Origin: Aquimarina sp. AU58
GTDB taxonomy: Bacteria; Bacteroidota; Bacteroidia; Flavobacteriales; Flavobacteriaceae
Length of the DNA: 64,000 bases
Direction of reading: 5' to 3'
NCBI RefSeq assembly: GCF_900312745.1
Contig: NZ_OMPD01000014.1
Span: forward strand, 496,001 to 560,000
The notes beneath the pieces are model-generated. The model had not been told where the DNA came from. It made no database searches and worked only from the letters and a program-made list of their open reading frames with translations. The stretch's first letter is position 1. The number at the start of each line of letters is the position of its first letter. This document shows positions 16,611 through 27,500 of this stretch, piece by piece. The position numbers and the translations under genes were made by a program.

Positions 16611-18296
16611 ATGAGGTCATCATTTTATTACATTTTATTCTTGTATTTTATATCGACATGGTCTGTTTTTTCACAAGAAAAGGATACTATTCTTATTCGT
16701 TTACAAAAGGAAGTTCAGCTTGCCTCGACTGATTCTATAAGAATTAATGCATTAATTGATTTAAGTGCTTATCAAATGGAAGAAACGTTGAGCCTGGCCG
16801 AAAGTTCTTTACAAGAGGCTTTTCAACTTATGAAAAACAAAGGAGAAAATGTGGATCAACGTCAATTAGGAGCGGGATATATACAAATGGGTGTTCTTAA
16901 CCGTCGCAAAGCATTTCATGCTATTGCTATAGATTATTATTTAAGGGCTTTAGATATTTTTAAGACGCATAATGATTCTTTGTTAATCTCAGATGTATAT
17001 CACAATCTGGGTATGGTTTATAGGCATCAAAAAGATAACCATAAAGCAATTAAGAGCTATCGACGCTCTATTGCAATCAAAGAAAAGATTGAGGATATAC
17101 ATGGGCTAGGAGCAGGTTATAACATGATGGGAGTTTCCTATAGAAAACTTGGTAAATTAGACTCAGCTGAAATATACTACGATAAAGCAAAAGAACTTTT
17201 TACTTCAATCAATAGTGTAGAGGATTTACAACGAGTTAATAATAATATGGCAACTTTATATAGTGTTCAAAAACAATATGATAAAGCATTGAAATTAAAT
17301 AAGGAAAATGTGGCTCGGGCTACAAAACTTGGTAAAAAATACTCTCTTACCATTGCATATTATAATTTGGCAAGAATATATATAAAAATGAAGAATTATC
17401 AAGAGGCAATGAAAGCTGTAGATAGTTCTCTGTTTATTGCTAAGAAAGAAGGCTTTAGAGAAAATATTGCTAATGCATATTTAAGGAAAAGCTTTATTTA
17501 TAATAAAATGAGAGATTATAAAAATGCATACGAACACTATCGTATTTTTAACAGACACTCAGACTCAATTTTTAATATAGATAATATCAAAAGGATACAA
17601 GAATTAGAGTTAAATCATAAATTCTATCAAGAGAAACTGGCAGATAGTCTGTCTTTCGCACAAGAAAAAAGAGAAGTAGCATTACTTGCTGAGGCAGAAA
17701 CTTCAAGGAAGTGGTTATATATGATGTTGTTTTTTATAACAGTTATAGCTGCATTGTTTATAGGATTCTTTTTACGAAGAAACTATCATAACCAATCCAA
17801 GGTATTAACCGAAAAACTTAAAAAAGAACAAATACAAAAAGAATTACTAGATATAAGAATAAAAGCAAGTGAAGAAGAAACCAAACGACTGATTGCCGAT
17901 AATAGTATGCGTTTAGAATTTAAACAAGAGTTATTAGACCGATTAAAAAATGAAATAGCACCAGAAGCTTCAAACAAAGTGAAAGAAGCAATTAATTCTC
18001 TAACTTCAGAGCTACAGATGCAGATTAAGACCGAAGGAAAATTATCTGAACTACAATCTAAAATTGAAGAAGTCAATAAAGGTTTTGATGTTAAACTTCG
18101 CGACTTATATCCATCACTTACTAAAACTGAACGTGAAATGTGTGCATTGCTTCGACTCAATCTTTCGATAAAAGAAGTTATGACGGTCCGTAATGTCTCG
18201 TTAGATTCAGTGAAATCTACACGTTACCGCATCCGTAAAAAACTTGGGCTTTCCTCTGGAGAAGAATTAGAACAATTTATACAGACTATTGTTTAA
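16611..18296 (+). CDS. TPR-repeat membrane regulator with C-terminal LuxR-like HTH
   Basis: A 561-residue protein. A signal peptide (to 'SVFSQE', about residue 22) is followed by about seven TPR repeats (residues 60-330; for example 'SDVYHNLGMVYRHQKDNHKAIKSY'-like units). Then one transmembrane helix ('MMLFFITVIAALFIGFFL', about 373-390), a long coiled coil (395-500), and an atypical HTH 'LTKTEREMCALLRLNLSIKEVMTVRNVS' ending in 'RYRIRKKLGL'. This layout is common in Bacteroidota: a periplasmic sensor region linked through the membrane to a DNA-binding domain. It stands directly upstream of two adhesin genes that share a 65-bp element, so it may control them (inference). Confidence 0.85.
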   Translation: MRSSFYYILFLYFISTWSVFSQEKDTILIRLQKEVQLASTDSIRINALIDLSAYQMEETLSLAESSLQEAFQLMKNKGENVDQRQLGAGYIQMGVLNRRKAFHAIAIDYYLRALDIFKTHNDSLLISDVYHNLGMVYRHQKDNHKAIKSYRRSIAIKEKIEDIHGLGAGYNMMGVSYRKLGKLDSAEIYYDKAKELFTSINSVEDLQRVNNNMATLYSVQKQYDKALKLNKENVARATKLGKKYSLTIAYYNLARIYIKMKNYQEAMKAVDSSLFIAKKEGFRENIANAYLRKSFIYNKMRDYKNAYEHYRIFNRHSDSIFNIDNIKRIQELELNHKFYQEKLADSLSFAQEKREVALLAEAETSRKWLYMMLFFITVIAALFIGFFLRRNYHNQSKVLTEKLKKEQIQKELLDIRIKASEEETKRLIADNSMRLEFKQELLDRLKNEIAPEASNKVKEAINSLTSELQMQIKTEGKLSELQSKIEEVNKGFDVKLRDLYPSLTKTEREMCALLRLNLSIKEVMTVRNVSLDSVKSTRYRIRKKLGLSSGEELEQFIQTIV

Positions 18297-18301
18297 ACTC
18301 G

Positions 18302-18366
18302 TATACGTAACCCTACGTAAATTGTAGCAAAAACAGGAATTTGCCACTTTTTACCACCATTAAAAT
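18302..18366 (+). repeat. 65-bp upstream element, copy A (before the YadA-like gene)
   Basis: Begins with TATACGTAACCCTACGTA (two palindromic TACGTA boxes separated by ACCC), then AAATTG, and later TTTGCCACTTTTT-CCACC-TTAAAAT. Copy B at 21433-21497 has the same length and differs at few positions. Both lie about 100 bp before the ATG of a giant T9SS protein gene, and the last bases before each ATG (AAAAGCCCC) also match. Confidence 0.85.
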
Positions 18367-18465
18367 TTCCATAAAAGGCGGTTGTCTTTTATTTTTGTAA
18401 TCGGTTTATAATTCAATCATAAATATCGAATAGTAAACCGCATATAAATCTAAAAAGCCCCTTAC

Positions 18466-21411
18466 ATGAAAAGAAAACTACTCTTCAATATTGCCATCTT
18501 ATTCTTTTTTGGTAACACTTTTGTATATGCTCAGACCTTAAACGAAACCTTAGGAACCGGATCTGGTGTAAGTATTACAACCGGAGATTACAATACCATG
18601 TATGGAGATAGTACGGGAACTGCACTAACTTCGGCCAGTCGATCAACCTTTGTAGGCTTTGGAGCAGGAAAAAATAACACAACGAGTGACAATACCTTTA
18701 TAGGGTATTATGCCGGTCATGCCAATGACAGAGGTGAGGATAATGTTTTTATCGGTTTTGAAGCAGGTGCATTAAATAACCCTGAAGGTGGTAGTACACA
18801 GGTTGGAGATGACAATACTTTTATAGGGAGTGAATCGGGAGAGCGAAATACCACAGGGTACGACAATACCTTTATAGGTGAAGAATCTGGACAAAAGAAT
18901 ACTACAGGGTACGAAAATGTATTTATCGGTGAAGATGCAGGGTTTGACTTTACAACAGGTTATGAAAATACCTTTGTTGGACATCGAGCCGGTTCCGGGG
19001 ACTCATTTCGAGGAGGTACCGGATATAAAAATACAGGAATAGGGAATGTATCTCTTGAAGATATCAGAGAAGGACATCATAACACTGCAGTTGGGGATTC
19101 ATCAGGAGTTGATATAGGTAATGGGATTTATAATACGATGATTGGAGCTGCGGCTGGAGTGGCTACAGAAGAAGCCGATTTCAATACATTTATAGGTGCT
19201 ATGGCGGGTTGGGATAATAATAGGACTAATAATACCACAGATGCAAATAGAAATACATATGTGGGGTATTTGTCTGGAGCTTCTAATCGAGAAGGGCAGG
19301 ATAATGCTGGATTCGGAGCTTTTTCTGGCTACGGAAGAGCTCAAAGAACTACTGCTGGTGGAGAAGGATATACGTATTTTGGTGGGGATACAAGAAGATA
19401 CAGAACAACATTTTTTGGATCTCAAGCCATTGCTGCCCAAAATGATGTGATTACCATGGGATATTATTCCTATAATGAAGGGCAATATGCCATTGGAATC
19501 GGTAATCAAGGAGATATGCAAAATGCAGTGGGGGCTATAGGAATGGGACATCAATTTGGTACTACCGATAATTCTGATTATTCCATAGGGATCGGATATC
19601 AAGCTAATATTGCTCAATCCAATGCGATTGGTATTGGCCGATCAGTAGATGTAGATAATACAGAAGCCATTGCGATTGGGGCCAATGCAGTAGCACAAAA
19701 CAATGGTGCTATTGTAATCGGAACTGGGGCTGCTTCTAATGATCTGATTGATAATACTGATGGAGACCCCGATGCTGCAAAAAATATTGCAATAGGGTAT
19801 AATGCCGTTGTGAGTGGTAACAATGCTATTGCTATAGGAACTGGAGCTGCTGCTGCGAATGATGATACAATGTTATTAGGAGGAGCTACCAATCCCGTAA
19901 GTGTAGGGATCGGTACCGATGCTCCTAATACATATGCATCCTTAGACCTAACAGGAACCGATAAAGGGTTATTCGTAAATAGAATGACAACCGCACAACG
20001 AACGGCACTAGAACCAAGATTTCCAACACAGCCATCATCTAAGGGGATTAGAGAATCAGAAGAGGGATTAACGGTATACGATACCGATGAAAAAGCATTG
20101 TATTTTTGGAATGGAACCGAGTGGAGTAGTGCAATTAAAGATAACCTGGGGGATCATACGGCAACAACCATGCTTAACATGGCAGATAATGTGATACGTT
20201 TTGATTATGGAGAAGATAATGGAATAGAATTTAATGGTCGTGACCGATACAAAATTTCCTATGGAGGAAGTACAAACTATGATTACGGGCCTGTTACAGG
20301 AGTAAGTATCAAAACTTCTATGAGTACTTCTGCCGATAATGGGTGGACCTGGGGACCTTATAACGCTGCCCCCGTAGCCGCAATAAGTACAGAAGGAAAA
20401 ATGCAAATTGCGAATAGCCTTAATATTGCTGGAGCCTATGAATTTCCTATTGTAGATGGTGCTGCTAATCAAGTGTTGACTACTGATGGTGTGGGTGCAT
20501 TAACCTGGTCTGCACAACTAGATAATCAAGAGCTTTCATTAAGTATCAATACGCTAAGCATTTCTGGAGGGACTGATACTGTAGACTTATCAGGATATTT
20601 AGACAATACCGATAATCAGGATTTAAGTTTGTCTTCAAATACCCTTAGCTTAACCAATGATGCAACTTCTGTAGATTTATCAAGCTATCTTGACAATACT
20701 GATGCTCAAGCGATATCATTAGCAACGAACACTTTGAGTATTACAGGTAATGCTTCTACAGTAGATCTTTCATCATATTTAGATAATACCGATAGTCAAA
20801 TCTTAACGCTTACTAATAATAACCTAAGTATCTCTGATGGAAATACTATAGATCTTTCTACCTATGTAAATTCTGATCAACAGGATTTAACATTGGCTAC
20901 TCTAAATGATACAAATCTTACTATCGAAATAGAAAACGGAGCCTCGGTTACTGTGGATTTAGCCCCTATAGTTTCTTCGCTGGAAACCAATCTTATTGAT
21001 GCACAAAATGAGATTTCGGATTTAGAAGAGGAAAATACTACACAACAAACAGAGATTGATGAACAAAGATCTCAAATTAATGACTTAATAAATAGAATAG
21101 AAGCTTTAGAGGGTTGCGCCTGCGATACGAGTGGTAGTATTAATAAAGGAAACTCTCCTATATTGTATCAAAACATTCCTAATCCTTTTAATGGCACTAC
21201 CTCGATTAAGTATTATTTACCAGACGGCATTAACAATGCTTCAGTTGTATTTAGCAATTCAATAGGACAATTGGTGTCTACAGTTGCCATTAAGGACAAT
21301 GGAGATGGTGAACTTCATATTAATAGCGATGGGTTAGCTGCAGGAACATATTTTTATACCTTATATGTGGGTAGCCGAAAAATTGATACCAAAAAAATGG
21401 TGATAGAGTAG
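18466..21411 (+). CDS. Giant secreted protein with YadA-like head repeats and T9SS sorting domain
   Basis: A 981-residue surface or secreted protein. Signal peptide to 'FVYAQ' (about 23). Residues 35-480 are repeats of the form G-Y-x-N-T-F-I-G-x-x-A/S-G, as in trimeric autotransporter (YadA/Hia) heads. Residues 500-560 contain 'GLFVNRMTTAQRTAL', a tail-fibre-like block. Residues 686-806 hold four repeats 'LSLSxNTLSI..VDLSxYLDNTD'. A heptad coiled coil follows (839-882). From about 903 'YQNIPNPFNGTTSIKYYLP...' to the terminal 'KKMVIE' is a type A T9SS sorting domain, so it is exported by T9SS rather than by its own barrel. It probably forms a trimeric fibrous adhesin (inference). Its promoter region shares the 65-bp element with the next gene. 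Confidence 0.85.
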   Translation: MKRKLLFNIAILFFFGNTFVYAQTLNETLGTGSGVSITTGDYNTMYGDSTGTALTSASRSTFVGFGAGKNNTTSDNTFIGYYAGHANDRGEDNVFIGFEAGALNNPEGGSTQVGDDNTFIGSESGERNTTGYDNTFIGEESGQKNTTGYENVFIGEDAGFDFTTGYENTFVGHRAGSGDSFRGGTGYKNTGIGNVSLEDIREGHHNTAVGDSSGVDIGNGIYNTMIGAAAGVATEEADFNTFIGAMAGWDNNRTNNTTDANRNTYVGYLSGASNREGQDNAGFGAFSGYGRAQRTTAGGEGYTYFGGDTRRYRTTFFGSQAIAAQNDVITMGYYSYNEGQYAIGIGNQGDMQNAVGAIGMGHQFGTTDNSDYSIGIGYQANIAQSNAIGIGRSVDVDNTEAIAIGANAVAQNNGAIVIGTGAASNDLIDNTDGDPDAAKNIAIGYNAVVSGNNAIAIGTGAAAANDDTMLLGGATNPVSVGIGTDAPNTYASLDLTGTDKGLFVNRMTTAQRTALEPRFPTQPSSKGIRESEEGLTVYDTDEKALYFWNGTEWSSAIKDNLGDHTATTMLNMADNVIRFDYGEDNGIEFNGRDRYKISYGGSTNYDYGPVTGVSIKTSMSTSADNGWTWGPYNAAPVAAISTEGKMQIANSLNIAGAYEFPIVDGAANQVLTTDGVGALTWSAQLDNQELSLSINTLSISGGTDTVDLSGYLDNTDNQDLSLSSNTLSLTNDATSVDLSSYLDNTDAQAISLATNTLSITGNASTVDLSSYLDNTDSQILTLTNNNLSISDGNTIDLSTYVNSDQQDLTLATLNDTNLTIEIENGASVTVDLAPIVSSLETNLIDAQNEISDLEEENTTQQTEIDEQRSQINDLINRIEALEGCACDTSGSINKGNSPILYQNIPNPFNGTTSIKYYLPDGINNASVVFSNSIGQLVSTVAIKDNGDGELHINSDGLAAGTYFYTLYVGSRKIDTKKMVIE

Positions 21412-21432
21412 ATTAATTATTCTTGATCATCA

Positions 21433-21497
21433 TATACGTAACCCTACGTAAATTGCTTTAAAAACAAGGGTTTGCCACTTTTTGCCACCGTTAAAAT
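21433..21497 (+). repeat. 65-bp upstream element, copy B (before the LRR protein gene)
   Basis: Same TACGTA-ACCC-TACGTA core and same CCACTTTTT-CCACC tail as 18302-18366, with equal spacing inside the element and a similar distance (100 bp) to the start codon. Confidence 0.85.
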
Positions 21498-21596
21498 TAT
21501 CTTAAAACCAGATAAATGATATATTATTGCAAAAAAAATCAAGAACCATTTTTGTGTTGCTCTTGAATAGCATATACAGTTTTAAAAGCCCCATAT

Positions 21597-24500
21597 ATGA
21601 ATAGAAAATTACACCTAACTTTTTTCTTGTTATTTAGTTATGTCATAGTTGCCCAGGAAACTTATGTGCCTGATGATAATTTTGAAAATTATTTAGAAAC
21701 ACATGATGCTGATGGAAATGTTGTTGCAGTAGGAAATGCATCCAGTATGGGTAATGGTATTGCCAATGATAATTATGTAACTACTTCAAGAATAGAAGGT
21801 GTTACTGATTTAGATATTTCCAGATTATTGATCGCAGATGCCACGGGATTAGGAGATTTTGCTGCTTTACAAAATTTCACCTGTTTTGAAAACTCCATAA
21901 CCAGTATTGATCTTTCTAAGAATACAGCATTACAAACGATTAATGTTGGCAAAAATAGCCTTACCAGCTTAGATCTTTCAGGAAATCTAATGCTAACTTC
22001 TTTGAGTTGTAGTCGAAATGAAATTACAACCTTAAATGTATCTCAAAATACGATGTTGGAAACTTTAGGTTGTAGTAATAATCAACTTAGTAGTCTAGAT
22101 GTTACCAACAATGACGCTTTAAAGAACCTATATTGTTATAGTAATCCTTTAGGAAGTTTGGATGTAACAAAAAACTTGTTATTAGAAGATCTGGATTGTG
22201 TTGATAATCAGCTTACCGTTTTGGATGTTTCTCAAAATTTAGAATTACAAGAATTACAGGTTTATGAAAATTCACTAACAAGCTTAGATGTAAGTAAGAA
22301 TATAAAATTAATTGAATTATATGCAGAATATAATCAACTCACAAGTTTAGATGTCTCCAAAAATGTAGCATTAGTCGATTTATCGTGCTATAGTAATCAG
22401 TTGACTTATCTTAATATGAGAAATGGTAACAATACCAATCTCGATCATAGAGATTTTGACATCACCAATAATCCTGGTCTGACTTGTGTAGTAGTAGATA
22501 ATCCAACATACGCAAATACCAATTTAACCGATAAAGATATACAAACTGTATACAACACTTTTTGTACCCAGACCTATGTTCCAGATGATAATTTCGAAAA
22601 TTATTTAGAAACACACAACGAACTTGGTTTAGTAGTACCGATTGGAGATCCAACAAGTATGGGAAATGGTATTGCTAACGATAATTACGTAGGAACAGAA
22701 AGAATTAAAAATGACACTACTTTGGGTGTTAGTAATCAAGGGATTACTGATTTTACAGGACTAGAAGATTTTGAAAATGTAGAAAGATTGTACACAAACA
22801 GCAATACAATTTCAAACTTAGACCTTACGGCAAATACAAAATTAATTGAAGTAAGCTGCCAGTCCATGGGGCTTATCAGTTTAAATATTTCAGGATTAAC
22901 TTCTCTGGAAATACTAAGAGCTCGAGAAAATAATTTAATGGCTATAGATTTGAGCTCCAATACAGCATTACATTCATTAAATTTAGATGATAATAATTTT
23001 AGCAGTATAGATGTAAGTGCAAACACAGCTCTTTCAGATTTTAGAATAAGAGAAAACTCATTAACTACTCTTGATATAACCAACAATATTAATTTAACAA
23101 GACTATATTGTGGAGATAATTCCTTATCAAGTATAGATGTAGCCAGTAATACACTTTTAGAAACGCTAAGTTGTGGCGGGAATCAGTTTGCAACCATAGA
23201 TGTGAGTGCCCTTACCAAGCTAACAGATTTATCGATTGAGAACACTCCAACGCTTACAACATTAGATGTATCTAGCAATATAAACCTTGAAGATATTGAG
23301 GTGTATAACAATACCTTGTTAACCACTCTAGGTGTATCTAGTAATACAAAATTAATAGAGGTTTATATCAATAACACAGGTATAGCTACATTAGATTTTA
23401 GTAATAGTCCACAATTGGAGTATGTAGAATGTCAAAACAACAATACATTAACTTCTTTAAATTTTAAAAGCGGGAATACGAGCAGTATCGATGAAATGTA
23501 TGCTACAGGCAACCCAAACCTTATATGTATTCAGGTAGATGATCCTTCTGCTAGCTATTTAAATGGTTGGGATAAAGATGCTACAGCTAGTTTTAGTGAT
23601 GACTGTAACTGGACCTATGTGCCCGATGATAATTTTGAAAATTACCTGGAAACCCATGATGCCGATGGTAATTTTGTTTCAGTTGGAGATCCAACTAGTA
23701 TGGGTAATGGAATTGCAAATGATAATTATGTGAAGACAGCCCAAATAGAAAATGTTTTAAATCTATTTGTGGCATTCCAAGGGATAACAGATTTTACAGG
23801 TATCGAGGATTTTACCGCTTTAGAAACATTCTTTTGTTTTAATAATGTGATCAATACAAGTTTAGACTTGACCAGTAACACCAACTTAAAAAGAATAGAT
23901 GGGGGAGATATGGGATTAACTACTATCAATGTTACCGGATTAACAGCTTTGGAAAGATTAGATATACCTCGTAATAATTTTACAACGATTGATCTTTCCA
24001 CAAATACGGCGCTAAAAGAATTAATAATTTCTTCAAACGATTTAACCGGATTAGATGTAAGCAACAATATTTTGCTAGAAGATTTACAAATTCACGAAAC
24101 TACATTAAGTAGTATCGATCTAAGTGCTAATGTTAACCTTACTCGAATCATTGCATCCTTGAATCAGTTTACAGCATTGAATATCGAAAACAATACATTG
24201 TTAGAGCGTTTAAACTTAAGTAGAAACCCATTTTCATCCTTTGATGTGAGTCACTTAACAAACTTAGAGGAACTAAATTTAGATGAGACAAATATTGCTT
24301 CAATAGATATTAGTAAGAATAGTAATTTGGTAGAATTCAAGGCAAGAAAAATAGATGAATTAGTCGAACTGAATGCAAAAAATGGAAATAATAGCAGTTT
24401 TACAGAGTTTGAAGTAGACGATTGTCCCAACTTAATGTGTATCGAAGTAGACGATCCTACTGCAGGGTATTTAAGTGCCTGGGTAAAAGATGCTACGACT

Positions 24501-27500
24501 AGCTTTGCGCAATACTGTCGATTTACTACTATTCCTGATGATAATTTTGAAGCCTATTTAGAAACTCATAACAAGTTTGGAGGAACAGTTGCTTTAGGAA
24601 GTGCTAATAGCTTGGGTAATGGAATTATTGATGACAATTTAGTACCAACAGGAAAAATCGAGAACATACAACTCTTAACTCCAAGAAATGAAGGGATTGA
24701 AGATTTTACAGGAGTAGAAGATTTTGTGAGTTTAATTCGTTTGTGGATAGATGACAATGTACTAACCAATACTAGTTTAGATCTCACCAATAATACACTC
24801 TTAAAAAGTATAACGGTTACCAATATGGGACTCACAAGTATTGATTTAACAGGGTTAACCGTTTTAGAAGGCCTCGAAGCTGAAGATAACAACCTTACAA
24901 GTATAGATATATCTACCAATGCTACGTTGGAGTTTTTGAATGTAGCAGATAATGATATAACCAATATAGATGTAAGTACTAATGATTTAACAAGCCTAAC
25001 CATTACTAATAATAGATTAGGGTCAATTGATGTAAGCACACAGACTAATCTAGTTTCGTTATACTGTGAAAACACGAATATCACTTCATTAAATATTGAA
25101 AACAATTCATTGTTAGAAAATTTAGAGTGTGGTGCTAATGCTTTAATTAGCTTAAATGTAACTCATCTTACAGATCTGTTTTATTTATCATTTAGTAATA
25201 CCAGCATTGCTAGTATTGATTTAAGTAATAATACGAATCTAAGTAGATTAGTTTGTGATGTTACACCACTTTCTTCTTTGGACTTAAGTAATCAAAATAC
25301 CTTAGACGATTTATCCTGTAAGAATAGCTTATTAGAGTATTTGAATTTAAGAAGCGGTAATAATAATGATCTTGATAATGTTGACGTTACCGGAAATCCA
25401 AATTTAACTTGTATAAGAGTAGATGATCCAACTGCTAGTGTATTGACTGGTTGGTTAAAAGATGCTGCAGCGAGCTATGCAGAATTTTGTAGATTGACCT
25501 ATGTGCCCGATGATGTTTTTGAAGAATTTCTGGAAAATGCAGGCTATGGTAATGGAGTAGTTGATGATTATGTATATACTGCATTAGTTGAAGTTTCGGA
25601 AGGGATCGTCTTCCAAAACAAAACAGCATCTGACTTAACTGGTATTGAAGATTTTAGAGATGCATGGTACTTTGTGATTCGTAACAACCCTAACATCACT
25701 GGTGTTGATTTAAGTAAAAATGTTAAGTTGACAACACTTTCTTTACAGAATAATGATTTGACAAGTATTGATTTAAGTAATAATATCCTAATGGATAAAT
25801 TATATATTGGAGATAATGCGAGATTAGGAAATGTTGACGTTTCAACACTTTCAGTTTTAACTACATTAAGTGTATCCAATACGGGTATTAACACCATGGA
25901 TATCTCTAATAATCCATTATTAAGAGTATTAAATTTAAATGATAATAATTTCACTGAATTAGATATTTCTGGGTATTCAAGTATTATTCAATTAAGAATT
26001 GCAAATAACCAATTAACGTCCTTAAATGTTGCGAATGGAAATAACGATAATTTCACTTGGTTTGATGCACAAGGAAATCCGGATTTAACATGTATTAAAG
26101 CTGATAAAGTAATTCCTTTGTTTCCAGATATTTGGGAAAAAGATGCTACGGCGAATTTTGCGATTTATTGTGATTTAACGTATATCGCAGATGCCAATTT
26201 TGAAAATTACCTAGAAACGCATGATGCCGATGGAAATGTAGTTGCTCTTGGAGACGCTACAAGTATGGGTAATGGTATTGCAAATGATAATCAAGTAGCA
26301 ACTTTAAAAATTGCGAGTGTCGTTACCTTAAATATTGCTAGTCAAAACATAGCCGATCTTACAGGAATAGAAGACTTTACGGCACTAGAATCCTTAAACT
26401 GTGATTATAATGACTTAACTTCATTAGACTTAAGCAACAATACCAGTCTAAAAGTTTTAGATGCAGCAGAAAATGAATTTACATCTATAGATGTAACAGG
26501 ATATTTATCATTAGAAGAAGTAAATTTACGTTCTAATTCCATTACAAATTTATTGGTTGATAATAACCCCAACTTAAAAAAGTTAAAAGTTGGTAAAAAT
26601 GCACTTACAACATTAGACGTAACAGCTTGTACTCAATTAGAAGAACTTGCTGTTCACCAGAATTTATTAGCATCTTTAGATGTTAGAAATGGAAATAATA
26701 ACTTAATCACTGATTTCTTTGTTCTTTACAATCCTAACTTAACCTGTATTCAGGTTGATGATCCAACCGCTACTTATTTAAGCAGTTGGGAAAAAGATGA
26801 TATTGCTAGTTTTAGTGAAGATTGTGTTACACCTGTAATTACTTTACTAGGAGACAATCCTCAAGTAATAGAATTAGGATCAGGATATACCGAGTTAGGA
26901 GCTACGGTTGATGATGGAGTAACCAATGTAGTGATTGACACTTCCGATTTTCAGGATACAGTTGGTAGTTATACAATCAGATATAATGCTACCGATGCTT
27001 CGGGAAATGTAGCTATAGAGGTAACTAGAACTGTGAATGTAATCAATAGCTGTCCGATCGTAAGTTTACCAGCAAATAATTTTACAATCACTACCACAAG
27101 TGAAACGTGTACCGATAAAGATAATGGAACAATTGCTATTAGTGCTGTTACCGTATTAGATTATAACACTACAATTAATGGAGTAGAGTATAGTTTTACT
27201 TCTGCATTGACAGTAGATAACCTACCACCAGGTACTTATCCTGTATGTATTGCCATAGAAGGCTTTGCAAGTTGTGAACAATGTTTTGAAATGGTTATTG
27301 AAGAAGCAGAGAGTTTAACAGGGAAAACCGAGCTACTTGCAGAAGCAGGAACTGCAAAAGTAAATGTTGAGGTAACTACAGGTACTGCGCCCTATATTGC
27401 GAAGATCAATAACAAAATAGTAGGAGAGTATACAACGAAGAATTTCATTCTAGATGTACAACATGGGGATGAGTTAGAAGTGTCTTCAAGTATAGATTGT

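Noticed and set aside
24566..25105. 179-codon minus-strand frame inside the LRR gene, with others at 22736, 23726 and 25568
   Set aside because: Shadow frames produced by the repeated LRR codons; rich in V/L/S with no fold signature.
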